Positions 1-6,673 of a stretch of 11,839 nt of DNA are shown here, one piece after another; the stretch's first letter is position 1, and the number at the start of each line of letters is the position of its first letter. The stretch covers positions 1 through 11,839 of the forward strand of contig DATLBT010000138.1 of the NCBI GenBank assembly GCA_035526825.1, read 5' to 3'. The notes beneath the pieces are model-generated. The model ran no database searches and was not told where the DNA came from. It saw nothing but the letters and a program-made list of their open reading frames with translations. This DNA is from JACPFV01 sp035526825 (GTDB lineage: Bacteria; Pseudomonadota; Gammaproteobacteria; Nevskiales; Nevskiaceae). The position numbers and the translations under genes were made by a program.

Positions 1-19
1 GCTAACGCTCGGGATGACA

Positions 20-1447
20 TCATTCGCGAATCATCGTCGAGGTCAGCGGCTGGCACAGGATCCACAGCCCGAAGATGGTGAAGCCGAGCATCAGCAGCAG
101 CATCGGCAATTGGCTCAGCAGCGCCTGCGTGCGCGTCGCGAACAGGCGCAGCGCGACGCGGTGCGCCAGCACCACGCTCGCCACATGCCCCGCAAGGATC
201 AGGAAGACCTGCGTGTGCCAGACGCGGTCGAGCTCCGGCAGATACGCCGCGCGGAAGCGATCGGTGGTTCCGAACAAATCCCAGCCGCGTCCGAACGGGT
301 CGGACATGAGGCTCATCAGCTTCGAGCCCTGGTCGATCAGTAGCGTGAAGTAGTGCGCCGCGTGGTACGCAACAACGATCGGCAGCAGCGTGAAGGCAAA
401 ATCCAGCAGCAGCTCCCGCAGCGGCCGCGTCGTGCGCGTAAAGGTGCGCGCCAGAGCGACGGTCACCCAATACACGCCGAAGTAGATGAACGGCGCGAGG
501 AGGATCCAGCCCGTGTCCCAGGCGCGATACCAAGGGAGCGCCGCGACATGAGCGCGGATCGGCATCTCCCCCACCAGCGGGGTGAAGATTCCGAGCGGGT
601 CGCGCCAGAACAGCGCGGACCACCATTGCGTCTCGCGCAGCGCGTCGTAAGCGGTCGAGGCCAGCATCGCCAGCACGAACAGCACGCTCGCGAGGTGTGT
701 TGGCCGTTGCTCCAGCGCCACCGCTCCGGGCCAACGTAGCCGGAGCGAGTCCTCACCAGACTCGCGCCAGTCGAGCGGCGACAGCAGCGCGACAAGGCGA
801 AAGAACACCGAGAACACTTCGCCGTGGCGACACCACGCGCTCGAGCCAAACACAAACACGCCGGCGAAGTTGATCGCCGTGTAACCCGCGAGCATCGTGC
901 CGAGCGTGAACGGCGTGCCGCGTGTGCCGAGTTCGATGAAGATCAGCGCGAGGTACATCGCCAGCGCCGGCCAAACATCGAGCGCAGCGGGATACGCGAT
1001 GCGCCCGCGTCCGTAACCGGGAACAACCCGCACCACCGCGTCGGTCAGCGCACGCCACGGGTTCAGCGCGGCGTAGGCATTGCCGAAGAGGAGCGTCGCG
1101 TAGGTGCCGCCGAGCAGGAACACCACCCAGAATGCCGTCATGCTGAGGTTGCGCAGTGGGTCGCGGTTGCCGAAGAGGCCGGCTGCGATGGTCAGCAGCA
1201 GGAAAGCGACGCCGGCGAAGCGCAGCAGTTGCGGCACGCGCCCGCGCCGCAGCGCGGCGAGCAAACCATCGAGCTGAATTGCCCTCTCACCCTCGCGCGC
1301 GGGTGCCTGCGGAGCGACGCTGAGCAGCCAGCCGGCCACCATGAACGAAAGGATCAGCGCAGCCGCTGCGCCCCACGCGTATAGCCAGAACGGGACCGGC
1401 AGGGTGTAGAGATGGCCGAACGTGTGTGCCTGCGCACTCGCAGGCAC
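20..1447 (-). CDS. Polytopic membrane protein of unknown function, with conserved-looking His motifs
   Basis: Integral membrane protein of about 475 residues with roughly ten hydrophobic segments (for example near residues 20-43, 76-93, 102-125, 158-173, 183-202, 251-267, 313-335, 350-370, 412-430 and 446-466). Possible functional residues are W-C-R-H-G-E at 205-210, H362 and H365 in a YHAAHY motif, H411, H421 and H429, which could bind metal or heme (inference). From memory, this resembles a family that databases label fenitrothion hydrolase; I would not transfer that activity. The GTG at 1447 would begin just before the A-Q-A-H that ends a signal peptide. The frame stays open upstream and encodes a hydrophobic FAALIGLSCV stretch, so the true start probably lies between 1448 and 1488 with a non-ATG codon, or a one-base deletion has broken the signal peptide. 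It lies 37 bp downstream of the M19-like lipoprotein gene on the same strand, so the two are probably co-transcribed. Confidence 0.8.
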   Translation of the reverse strand: MPASAQAHTFGHLYTLPVPFWLYAWGAAAALILSFMVAGWLLSVAPQAPAREGERAIQLDGLLAALRRGRVPQLLRFAGVAFLLLTIAAGLFGNRDPLRNLSMTAFWVVFLLGGTYATLLFGNAYAALNPWRALTDAVVRVVPGYGRGRIAYPAALDVWPALAMYLALIFIELGTRGTPFTLGTMLAGYTAINFAGVFVFGSSAWCRHGEVFSVFFRLVALLSPLDWRESGEDSLRLRWPGAVALEQRPTHLASVLFVLAMLASTAYDALRETQWWSALFWRDPLGIFTPLVGEMPIRAHVAALPWYRAWDTGWILLAPFIYFGVYWVTVALARTFTRTTRPLRELLLDFAFTLLPIVVAYHAAHYFTLLIDQGSKLMSLMSDPFGRGWDLFGTTDRFRAAYLPELDRVWHTQVFLILAGHVASVVLAHRVALRLFATRTQALLSQLPMLLLMLGFTIFGLWILCQPLTSTMIRE

Positions 1448-1452
1448 ACACG
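1421..1452 (-). repeat. Perfect 14-bp hairpin over the start of the membrane-protein gene
   Basis: Arms at 1421-1434 and 1439-1452 are exact reverse complements around a 4-base loop. On the minus strand the stem includes the GTG codon at 1447 and the bases coding for the end of the signal-peptide-like region. No T-run follows, so it is not a standard intrinsic terminator. In mRNA it could limit translation of the membrane protein or mark an mRNA processing boundary between the two genes (inference). Confidence 0.85.
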
Positions 1453-1484
1453 AGAGCCCGATCAGCGCCGCGAACGGCGCCGGG

Positions 1485-3791
1485 TCAGGGGGCCGGCGGA
1501 GGGCCAGTCGACGGGTCGATCGGATGTGCGACGTACTGCGGGATCGTCGACGGATCCGGATGGGCCGGCGTCGCGCGTTGTGCCGAGGCGGCTACCGTCT
1601 GCTTCCACAGGCGCACGTAGGCGTCGGCCGACCGATAGAAGCCGTCGAGATACTTGGTGTCGCCGCCGCTTTCGAGGCGGATCTGCTCGACGACGTCGGG
1701 GATCATTCCGTAATGCGCAACGCCAACCTCGTCGACGTTCCACGACTTGCCGCTTTCGGGCACCGTCAGCTTGTCGACCTTGACGTCCGGCAACGCCAGC
1801 AGGCGGCTGCTCCAGCCGGCGCCGCTGAACAGGTTGACGTTCGAGTAGTCGACCGGGACCACGCCATCGCCGCTGCGCGGACCCGGCTGGTTGGCGAGGC
1901 CGTTCTGGTCGGCGCCGTAGCCCACGGCAATCGGATACTTCGCCTTGTCTTCGGCGCTCATCTGCGTCCAGATCGCCTCGACCTTGTTGTAAAAGCCCGT
2001 GTACTCGCGGCCGTTGACCATGCCTGGGTACATGATGCCGCCCTGCCTGAGCATCTGCAGCACCTGCGCATTGGTGAAGCCGCCGTGTCCGCCGTGCGCG
2101 GAGATCATCGGGTAAGCCGGAGTGGTCTTGGCGGCCTCGTCGAGCATTTCCTGCTTGATCATGATTTCGGCGTGGTCGATGTCGAGGACAAAGCCTTTTT
2201 TCATCGCCGCTGCAAGCGCGTAACGGCCGAGCTCGGTGGTGAAACGCGCGTTGCACTGCTTTTCGGGGCCGTAGACCGGGAACTGGCCGTTTGCCCCACC
2301 GATCAATTCCTGGCCGACCGGGTTGCCGAACAGCGGCGCGTAGTCGCCAGCGCCGAGCATTACCGCACCCGCGCCGTAGAAGTAACCCTTGTCATCGTCG
2401 CCGGCCCACTCGGTGTCGCACGTGTAGGTGCGCCACCAGCCCTTGGTGCCGTAATAGTTCACGGCATTCAGCACCTCGCTGAAGATGCCGGTGCCACCGA
2501 GCGCACTGTCGACGTCGTGGTACAGGAAGATGCCGCGCACACCCGCGTCCCAGGCCTCCTCGATCTGCTCGTCGATGATCTGCGGCGTGCAGCCAACCAC
2601 TTCGCCGTCGACCTCGTCGCCCGTATTGCCGTTGCGGTAAGTGACGTTGCACTTGAAGATGTTGGAGAACTCGAGACCCGGGATGACGGCCATCTTGCCG
2701 GCGCGAATGACGGCCTCGGCCTCTTCAGGCGTCTTGACGATGCGGAACCAACCCTTGCCGGGACCGCCGAACTGCGCGTCGACGTAACCCTCCATGTCGT
2801 GCGCGTAGGCCACCTGCTTCATGCCTACGCCCATGTCGGTGCAATCGGAAGTCTTGTCGCCGCTGGCCTTCTTGCCGACGTCGCACAGCGCCTCGATGCT
2901 GGTGCCGTGCAGCACCATCAGCCGCTGGCCGGCCTTCCACGAGCGCTCGACGAACTTGTAGTACATCTGCTGGTGCAGCTGCGAGTCCTTCGCGGGCCAG
3001 TCGACGAACGTCGGCCAGCCGACCGTATCGTGCGGATCCGGCTCGCCGTCGAGCACCAGCTCGGAGGTGCGCGAGCCGCCCTCGCCGTGCATGTCGACGC
3101 AATCCTTGAGCGCCTCGACCACGCCAAACCGGTCGACCGCATGCCCATACATCACGCCACCGGCCGAAGGCCCGCGATCGCCACTGCCGTCCGACATGTC
3201 CGAACCCATCGCCATGTGCGCATGGATGTCGGCATAGCCGATCAGCTCGCCGCTCGACGGACCCGTAAAGGTGTCGCCGATGTCGGTCGGCATCTCGGGA
3301 TAAACGGTGCAACCGGTTGCCGGCTCGAAGGTCAGCGCGGCCGCGGTGGTGGACAGCACCAGTTCGCCAGCGGCGACGCCAAGGGCCTGGCCCTGAGTGA
3401 CCGCTTCGTAGCGACCGGGCGCGATCTCGGTGAAGGTCCAGTCGGCGCCGTCGAGCGGCGCGGCTTCCGCGGTCACCGCGCTGCCGGCCACGGGGTTCGC
3501 CGCGCCCGTCAGGTAGCGCTTGTCCTTGCCGAAGAAAATGTAACGCCCGAGCCCGGCCGGCTTCATGAAGAAGAGTTCTGCCGCGGCCGCTTCGACACCG
3601 GTGACGTAGCCGTCAGTGCCCCGCGCCACGTAGGACTCGTTCGCCTTCAGCGTCAAGCAGCGATTGGCGAGGTCGTAGGCCGTAGTGACCGGGCCGATCG
3701 GCCCGCCAGGGACCGGGGTCTGCTCAGAGGCGGAGCACGCGGCGAGGCCGAGCACGGCGACGGACATCCAGACCTTCGATAGACGCGACAC
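1485..3791 (-). CDS. Exported lipoprotein: beta-trefoil-like domain plus M19-dipeptidase-like metallohydrolase domain
   Basis: Predicted 768-residue lipoprotein. I chose the GTG at 3791 because GGAGGA lies 3 bases upstream; it gives a short signal peptide ending in the lipobox L-A-A-C with Cys19. A GTG at 3836 would add 15 residues and lacks such a site. Residues about 35-165 look like a beta-trefoil (Y-D-L-x-N-R-C, F-M-K-P-A-G-L-G-R-Y, then W-T-F). The catalytic-looking part follows: H190 and H192 in DIHAHM, E374 in PGLEFSN, H540 in LDIDHAE, H566 in SAHGGHGG and D628 in GADQNG. This order matches the H-x-D, Glu, His, His and Asp active site of renal-dipeptidase-type M19 enzymes in the amidohydrolase superfamily, with HxH in place of HxD. 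The protein is much longer than a typical M19 enzyme (about 350-400 residues) because of the extra domain and inserts. The substrate is unknown. Its partner is probably the membrane protein encoded just downstream. Confidence 0.82.
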   Translation of the reverse strand: MSRLSKVWMSVAVLGLAACSASEQTPVPGGPIGPVTTAYDLANRCLTLKANESYVARGTDGYVTGVEAAAAELFFMKPAGLGRYIFFGKDKRYLTGAANPVAGSAVTAEAAPLDGADWTFTEIAPGRYEAVTQGQALGVAAGELVLSTTAAALTFEPATGCTVYPEMPTDIGDTFTGPSSGELIGYADIHAHMAMGSDMSDGSGDRGPSAGGVMYGHAVDRFGVVEALKDCVDMHGEGGSRTSELVLDGEPDPHDTVGWPTFVDWPAKDSQLHQQMYYKFVERSWKAGQRLMVLHGTSIEALCDVGKKASGDKTSDCTDMGVGMKQVAYAHDMEGYVDAQFGGPGKGWFRIVKTPEEAEAVIRAGKMAVIPGLEFSNIFKCNVTYRNGNTGDEVDGEVVGCTPQIIDEQIEEAWDAGVRGIFLYHDVDSALGGTGIFSEVLNAVNYYGTKGWWRTYTCDTEWAGDDDKGYFYGAGAVMLGAGDYAPLFGNPVGQELIGGANGQFPVYGPEKQCNARFTTELGRYALAAAMKKGFVLDIDHAEIMIKQEMLDEAAKTTPAYPMISAHGGHGGFTNAQVLQMLRQGGIMYPGMVNGREYTGFYNKVEAIWTQMSAEDKAKYPIAVGYGADQNGLANQPGPRSGDGVVPVDYSNVNLFSGAGWSSRLLALPDVKVDKLTVPESGKSWNVDEVGVAHYGMIPDVVEQIRLESGGDTKYLDGFYRSADAYVRLWKQTVAASAQRATPAHPDPSTIPQYVAHPIDPSTGPPPAP

Positions 3792-3794
3792 GAA

Positions 3795-3800
3795 TCCTCC
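3795..3800 (-). promoter_or_regulatory. Shine-Dalgarno site of the M19-like lipoprotein gene
   Basis: The minus strand reads GGAGGA-TTC-GTG, a strong ribosome binding site that places the start at the GTG at 3791 rather than the upstream GTG at 3836. Two short inverted repeats lie in the leader just upstream: GCGGCC/GGCCGC at 3802-3817 and TGCACC/GGTGCA at 3819-3835. Confidence 0.8.
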
Positions 3801-3840
3801 CGCGGCCAAGAGGCCGCCTGCACCGGCGCGGTGCACCCGG

Positions 3841-3846
3841 ATTATG
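3841..3846 (-). promoter_or_regulatory. Possible -10 element for the lipoprotein/membrane-protein pair
   Basis: The minus strand reads CATAAT about 50 bases upstream of the GTG start, in a GC-rich leader. No good -35 hexamer lies 16-18 bases further upstream; that position holds part of a CCCGC/GCGGG inverted repeat (3852-3868), which could be a regulator site. The call rests on one hexamer only. Confidence 0.3.
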
Positions 3847-3898
3847 ACAATCCCGCGTCTCCAGCGGGCTAGTAGAAAAGCCCCCCGGGACCAAAGCC

Positions 3899-4135
3899 CT
3901 AACGGTCGCGCTTGCCCCGGCCTTCGGGGCGGCCTTCGGGATTCTCGCCGGCGGGCCGCGCCGTCCCCGTGCGCGTCGGGCTGAACGAGGGCGGATCCGA
4001 AGCCGGAAACGATTCGTTGGAGGCTTCTTCGACGATGTCCTTGGGGTCGACGCGCTTGCCCGGCGGCGGCTGGTGCGGCTTGCGCGGTGCGGGCTGCCCC
4101 TTGGCGGCGTGCTGCGAATGGCGATCGTCGTTCAT
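3899..4135 (-). CDS. Small hydrophilic protein with an ESFPASDPPS motif
   Basis: Predicted 78-residue soluble protein without signal peptide or membrane segment, rich in Pro, Arg, Lys and Gly. The ATG at 4135 is chosen because AGGAG (4141-4145) lies 5 bases upstream; a longer reading from 4192 has no comparable site. The centre holds DIVEEASNESFPASDPPSFSP. From memory, short proteobacterial proteins carrying (E)ESFPASDPPS/W are common and functionally uncharacterised. The end is a basic tail containing a duplicated PEGR, reflected in a repeated GGCCTTCGGG in the DNA. It is divergent from the L,D-transpeptidase-like gene and ends about 105 bp upstream of the lipoprotein start on the same strand. 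No function can be assigned. Confidence 0.78.
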   Translation of the reverse strand: MNDDRHSQHAAKGQPAPRKPHQPPPGKRVDPKDIVEEASNESFPASDPPSFSPTRTGTARPAGENPEGRPEGRGKRDR

Positions 4136-4140
4136 GGCAA

Positions 4141-4145
4141 CTCCT
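4141..4145 (-). promoter_or_regulatory. Shine-Dalgarno site of the ESFPASDPPS protein
   Basis: The minus strand has AGGAG-TTGCC-ATG, 5 bases from the start codon. It lies in the roughly 100-bp space shared with the divergent gene at 4236. I found no convincing -35/-10 pair for either gene in that space. Confidence 0.7.
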
Positions 4146-4235
4146 GAGTGGTCGGCATGTAATTGGGCAAAAGATCGCGCAGTGGGTTCCACACCGGTTT
4201 CACGCCATTCAATCCGGGTCGCGGTCTATGGTTGT

Positions 4236-5075
4236 ATGCATTATTGGTCCCGCCACCTTGCGCTTGCCCTTGCGCTGCTCGCAGCAGGCTGCGGCTCCGA
4301 CGATCCGGCGTTCGCACTGCCGGCCAACGGTGATTCGGTGGTCGGCACGGTGCAGACAGTGCACGTCACCACGCCGACCAGGGCCGTGGAATTGGCCCAG
4401 CGCTACAGCGTCGGCCTGTCGGAATTGCGTCGCAGCAACCCGACGGTGCGCATGCGTGGCGGCCTGATTCCCGCCAACAGCGAGGTCACGCTGCCCACGG
4501 AGTTCATTTTGCCGGACGTGCCGCGCCGCGGCATCGTCATCAACCTCGCCGAGCGACGCCTGTACTTTTTTCCACCCGACACCGACGAGCGTCCGCGCCG
4601 CGTGTTCCGCTTCGCTGCAGCGGTCGGGCGCGACGAATGGCAGACGCCAACTGGCGAGACCCGGATCGCCGAGAAGATCGCCGACGCGGCCGCCGAAAAC
4701 CCGCTCGGCCCGTTCGCGCTGCGGCTCGGCTGGAAGAAACACCTGATCCACGGCACCGGCACCCCCGACAGCATCGGCCCGCGCGCCTCGCAGGGCACCG
4801 TGCGCCTGTACGCCGCCGACATGGCATGGCTGTTCGAGCGCGTGCAGGAAGGCACGCCGGTGCGACTGGTCGACCAGCCGTTCAAGATAGGCACGCGCGG
4901 GGGATCGCTGTATCTCGAGTCACACGCGCCCCTGTCGGCGCCGGAGATTCGCGAGCGCGTGGCGCAGCGCATCGAGGCGCTCGCGCGCAAACATGACCGG
5001 CGCGTGGATTACGACGCGCTCAAGCGCGCGCTGTCGGCGCCGACCGGGCTGCCCATCCGGGTCTCGACCAGCTGA
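4236..5075 (+). CDS. L,D-transpeptidase-family (YkuD) lipoprotein, probably catalytically inactive
   Basis: Predicted 279-residue protein. A signal peptide ends in the lipobox L-A-A-G-C with Cys19, so it is probably a periplasm-facing lipoprotein. Residues 35-95 form the LysM-like domain usual in YbiS/ErfK-type enzymes (A-x-R-Y-x-V-G-L, then L-P-T-E-F-I-L-P), followed by R-R-G-I-V-I-N-L-A-E-R-R-L-Y and the YkuD fold (W-Q-T-P-T-G at 135-140). Active L,D-transpeptidases carry H-G-T followed by S-H-G-C-(I/V)-R. Here H172-G-T is present but the second motif reads S185-Q-G-T-V-R190, so both the His and the nucleophilic Cys are lost. The loop normally containing N-P-T-W is also missing: residues 140-155 run straight to N-P-L-G. 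The rest of the fold is well kept, which argues for a retained non-enzymatic role rather than decay. The ATG at 4236 is the only good start; the open frame upstream has no signal peptide and overlaps the divergent gene. Confidence 0.85.
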   Translation: MHYWSRHLALALALLAAGCGSDDPAFALPANGDSVVGTVQTVHVTTPTRAVELAQRYSVGLSELRRSNPTVRMRGGLIPANSEVTLPTEFILPDVPRRGIVINLAERRLYFFPPDTDERPRRVFRFAAAVGRDEWQTPTGETRIAEKIADAAAENPLGPFALRLGWKKHLIHGTGTPDSIGPRASQGTVRLYAADMAWLFERVQEGTPVRLVDQPFKIGTRGGSLYLESHAPLSAPEIRERVAQRIEALARKHDRRVDYDALKRALSAPTGLPIRVSTS

Positions 5076-5092
5076 CTTCCGGCTGGGCTTTT
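5068..5092 (+). terminator. Weak possible terminator at the end of the L,D-transpeptidase-like gene
   Basis: CCAGC at 5068-5072 pairs with GCTGG at 5082-5086, and TTTT lies at 5089-5092. The stem is only 5 bp and spans the stop codon, so termination would be partial at best. Confidence 0.28.
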
Positions 5093-5098
5093 GTGCTG

Positions 5099-5106
5099 CA
5101 TAATAT
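5099..5106 (+). promoter_or_regulatory. Possible -10 element for the 5140-7069 gene set
   Basis: CATAATAT lies about 35 bases upstream of the ATG at 5140 and is the only AT-rich hexamer in this gap. No matching -35 box is visible at the right distance. If it is functional, the three genes that follow could be transcribed from here. Confidence 0.35.
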
Positions 5107-5139
5107 GAACAGCACGTCATTTGGGGAATTGGGGACTCG

Positions 5140-5880
5140 ATGAAACACGCGCCGCTGTTCGCATTGCTGTTCACCCCGACGCTCGCCGTCGCGCAAGACT
5201 GGGGTCCGGTCACCGTCGATCCCTATTACGTGCCGCGCGCCGAGGTCGAGTTCCGCGCCGACGGCGGCCCGTCGTTCGACGAGGGCGGCGACGGCTACGG
5301 CGTCAAGGCGATGGCCCGCATCATGGGTCCGTTCGTGGCCACCGGTGAATACCACTCGGTCAGCTACGACGAGGCGTCCGACTACGATCGCGACGACTTC
5401 CGCGTCGGCGCTGGCGTCGTGGGCGCGTCGAATAGCGGCCTTTATACGGAGTACATCTCGTCCGAGCTCGGCGACGGTTTCGGCGCGCACGTGCGCCTCG
5501 CGGGCGGCAACGAGCGCGCCTCATTGCATGCGCAGCTTGGCTTCGTGCAGGTCGAGGACCAGGATCGTTTCTACGGCGGCGAGATCAATTTCGGCGCCGC
5601 CTACCAGTTCACCGACCTGCTCGGCACCTTCGTCGACTATCGCCTGACCAATTTCGAGGGTCACGACTCCGACGTGCAGCTCAAGTTCCGCGACCTGCGT
5701 GTCGGCGTACGCCTGACGTTCGGCGGTGTCGCGAGCATGCCGGCTGAGGATGATTCCGTTGGCGTCGAAACCGTGGGCGAAGAGCCGGGGCCGGTGGAAG
5801 AACCGGCGGAGTTGCCGGCCGACACTGCGCCGGCGAACGATCCCAACGTGCCCGAAGCGGCCGTCCCGGGCGGCGGCTGA
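5140..5880 (+). CDS. Outer-membrane beta-barrel-like protein with an acidic Pro-rich C-terminal tail
   Basis: Predicted 246-residue exported protein. The signal peptide is residues 1-18 with probable cleavage at A-V-A/Q-D. Residues about 30-194 alternate polar and aromatic or hydrophobic residues in short Gly/Asp-bounded strands (for example GFGAHVRLAGG, GEINFGAAYQF, FVDYRLTNF), ending in R-V-G-V-R-L-T-F194, which looks like the closing strand and beta-signal of a small outer-membrane barrel. After F194 comes a 52-residue low-complexity tail rich in Glu, Pro and Ala. Such a tail after the terminal aromatic is unusual and could reach into the periplasm. No specific family is recognised. The gene follows the L,D-transpeptidase-like gene by 64 bp and precedes the repeat lipoprotein gene by about 50 bp, suggesting an operon with the latter. 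Confidence 0.8.
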   Translation: MKHAPLFALLFTPTLAVAQDWGPVTVDPYYVPRAEVEFRADGGPSFDEGGDGYGVKAMARIMGPFVATGEYHSVSYDEASDYDRDDFRVGAGVVGASNSGLYTEYISSELGDGFGAHVRLAGGNERASLHAQLGFVQVEDQDRFYGGEINFGAAYQFTDLLGTFVDYRLTNFEGHDSDVQLKFRDLRVGVRLTFGGVASMPAEDDSVGVETVGEEPGPVEEPAELPADTAPANDPNVPEAAVPGGG

Positions 5881-5930
5881 GGGACACGACATCGTCTGAG
5901 CAGGGCGGCAAATCTTCCGGGGGGATGATC

Positions 5931-6662
5931 ATGGCCTTCAAGATCGTGCTGGTGATGCTGGTTTCCCTCTGCAGCGGCTGCATCGCGCTGCCAATTGCCG
6001 CAATCGCCGGGGCCGCTGCAACCGCCGGCTCCGTCGCCAGCGTCGGCTCGGCGGCGGGCAGCGCGGGTTCGGCGGCCTCCGCCGCTTCCGGCGCCAGCTC
6101 TGCGGGATCGGCCACTGCGGGATCGGCCGCGAGCGCCGGACAAGCGACGCCTGCCTTCAGCCAGTCGGCCGGGCCCGGCTACGCGTCCCAGTCGGGACCG
6201 GGCTTTCAGCAATCCGCCGGACCCGGGGGCGCGAATCAATCCGGTCCTGGCTACCAGCAATCCGCGGGTCCGGGCTACGCCTCGCAGTCCGGCCCCGGCT
6301 ACAGGCAGTCGGCGGGTCCCGGTGGCGCTTCGCAATCGGGCCCCGGTTACAAGCAGTCCGCCGGGCCGGGTGGCGCGTCACAGAAGGGCCCCGGCTACTC
6401 GCAGGAAACCGGACCGGGCTACGCCTGCCAATCCGGTCCGGGGTACTCGCAGTGCGCGGGCGCCAGGCCCGAGCAGGCCGCGCGGCCGAACGCCTTCATG
6501 ACCGCCGCCATGCGCGAGAAATCCGCGTCGAAGTGCAGCATCGAGTGCGAGGACGGCAAGTTCTCGATCGGCTGCCCGGCCGGGCAAGTGCCCGTGTGCC
6601 AATGCCACGCGCAGCCGCGCGCGAGTTGCGAAGCACCGCGCAAATCCGGCGCAGCGCGCTGA
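5931..6662 (+). CDS. Putative lipoprotein with six Gly/Pro/Ser/Gln-rich 16-residue repeats and a Cys-rich C-terminus
   Basis: Predicted 243 residues from the ATG at 5931, preferred because GGGGGG lies 6 bases upstream; an ATG at 5925 in the same frame would add two residues. A hydrophobic start (F-K-I-V-L-V-M-L-V-S-L) runs to C-S-G-C, a plausible but imperfect lipobox. Next comes a segment of about 50 residues made almost only of Ala, Gly and Ser. Then follow six 16-residue repeats, each two octapeptides of the type Y-x-Q-S-A-G-P-G and Y/G-A-S-Q-S-G-P-G, which probably form an extended flexible region. Cysteines appear in the last repeats and in a compact C-terminal domain with six more (K-C-S-I-E-C through S-C-E), perhaps disulphide-bonded in the periplasm. 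I recognise no family. The LprI-like gene starts 11 bp after this stop codon, so the two are probably co-translated. The repeats make length variation between strains likely. Confidence 0.8.
   Translation: MAFKIVLVMLVSLCSGCIALPIAAIAGAAATAGSVASVGSAAGSAGSAASAASGASSAGSATAGSAASAGQATPAFSQSAGPGYASQSGPGFQQSAGPGGANQSGPGYQQSAGPGYASQSGPGYRQSAGPGGASQSGPGYKQSAGPGGASQKGPGYSQETGPGYACQSGPGYSQCAGARPEQAARPNAFMTAAMREKSASKCSIECEDGKFSIGCPAGQVPVCQCHAQPRASCEAPRKSGAAR
6156..6443 (+). repeat. Six in-frame 48-bp tandem repeats (16-residue units)
   Basis: Exactly 288 bp encode six consecutive 16-residue units, each split into two related octapeptides ending in G-P-G. A seventh, degenerate half-unit (Y-S-Q-C-A-G) follows. 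The protein repeat is stricter than the DNA, because synonymous positions vary between copies. That indicates selection on the protein sequence rather than a very recent duplication. Confidence 0.9.
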
Positions 6663-6673
6663 AGGGCGCCGCG

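Noticed and set aside
1422..3782. Very long open frame on the plus strand opposite the M19-like lipoprotein gene
   Set aside because: GC-rich codon bias opens the antisense frame. The product is His/Arg/Val-rich with no domain, and the minus-strand gene has a lipobox, metal-site motifs and a ribosome site.
3912..4235. N-terminal extension of the L,D-transpeptidase-like protein
   Set aside because: The frame is open but lies over the divergent small gene, and the signal peptide with lipobox begins at the ATG at 4236.
4209..4990. Minus-strand open frames opposite the L,D-transpeptidase-like gene
   Set aside because: They have no motifs or ribosome sites and are explained by the high GC content of the sense gene.
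6156..6443. Regular repeats that might suggest a CRISPR array
   Set aside because: The 48-bp units are contiguous, without spacers, stay in frame and encode a protein repeat.
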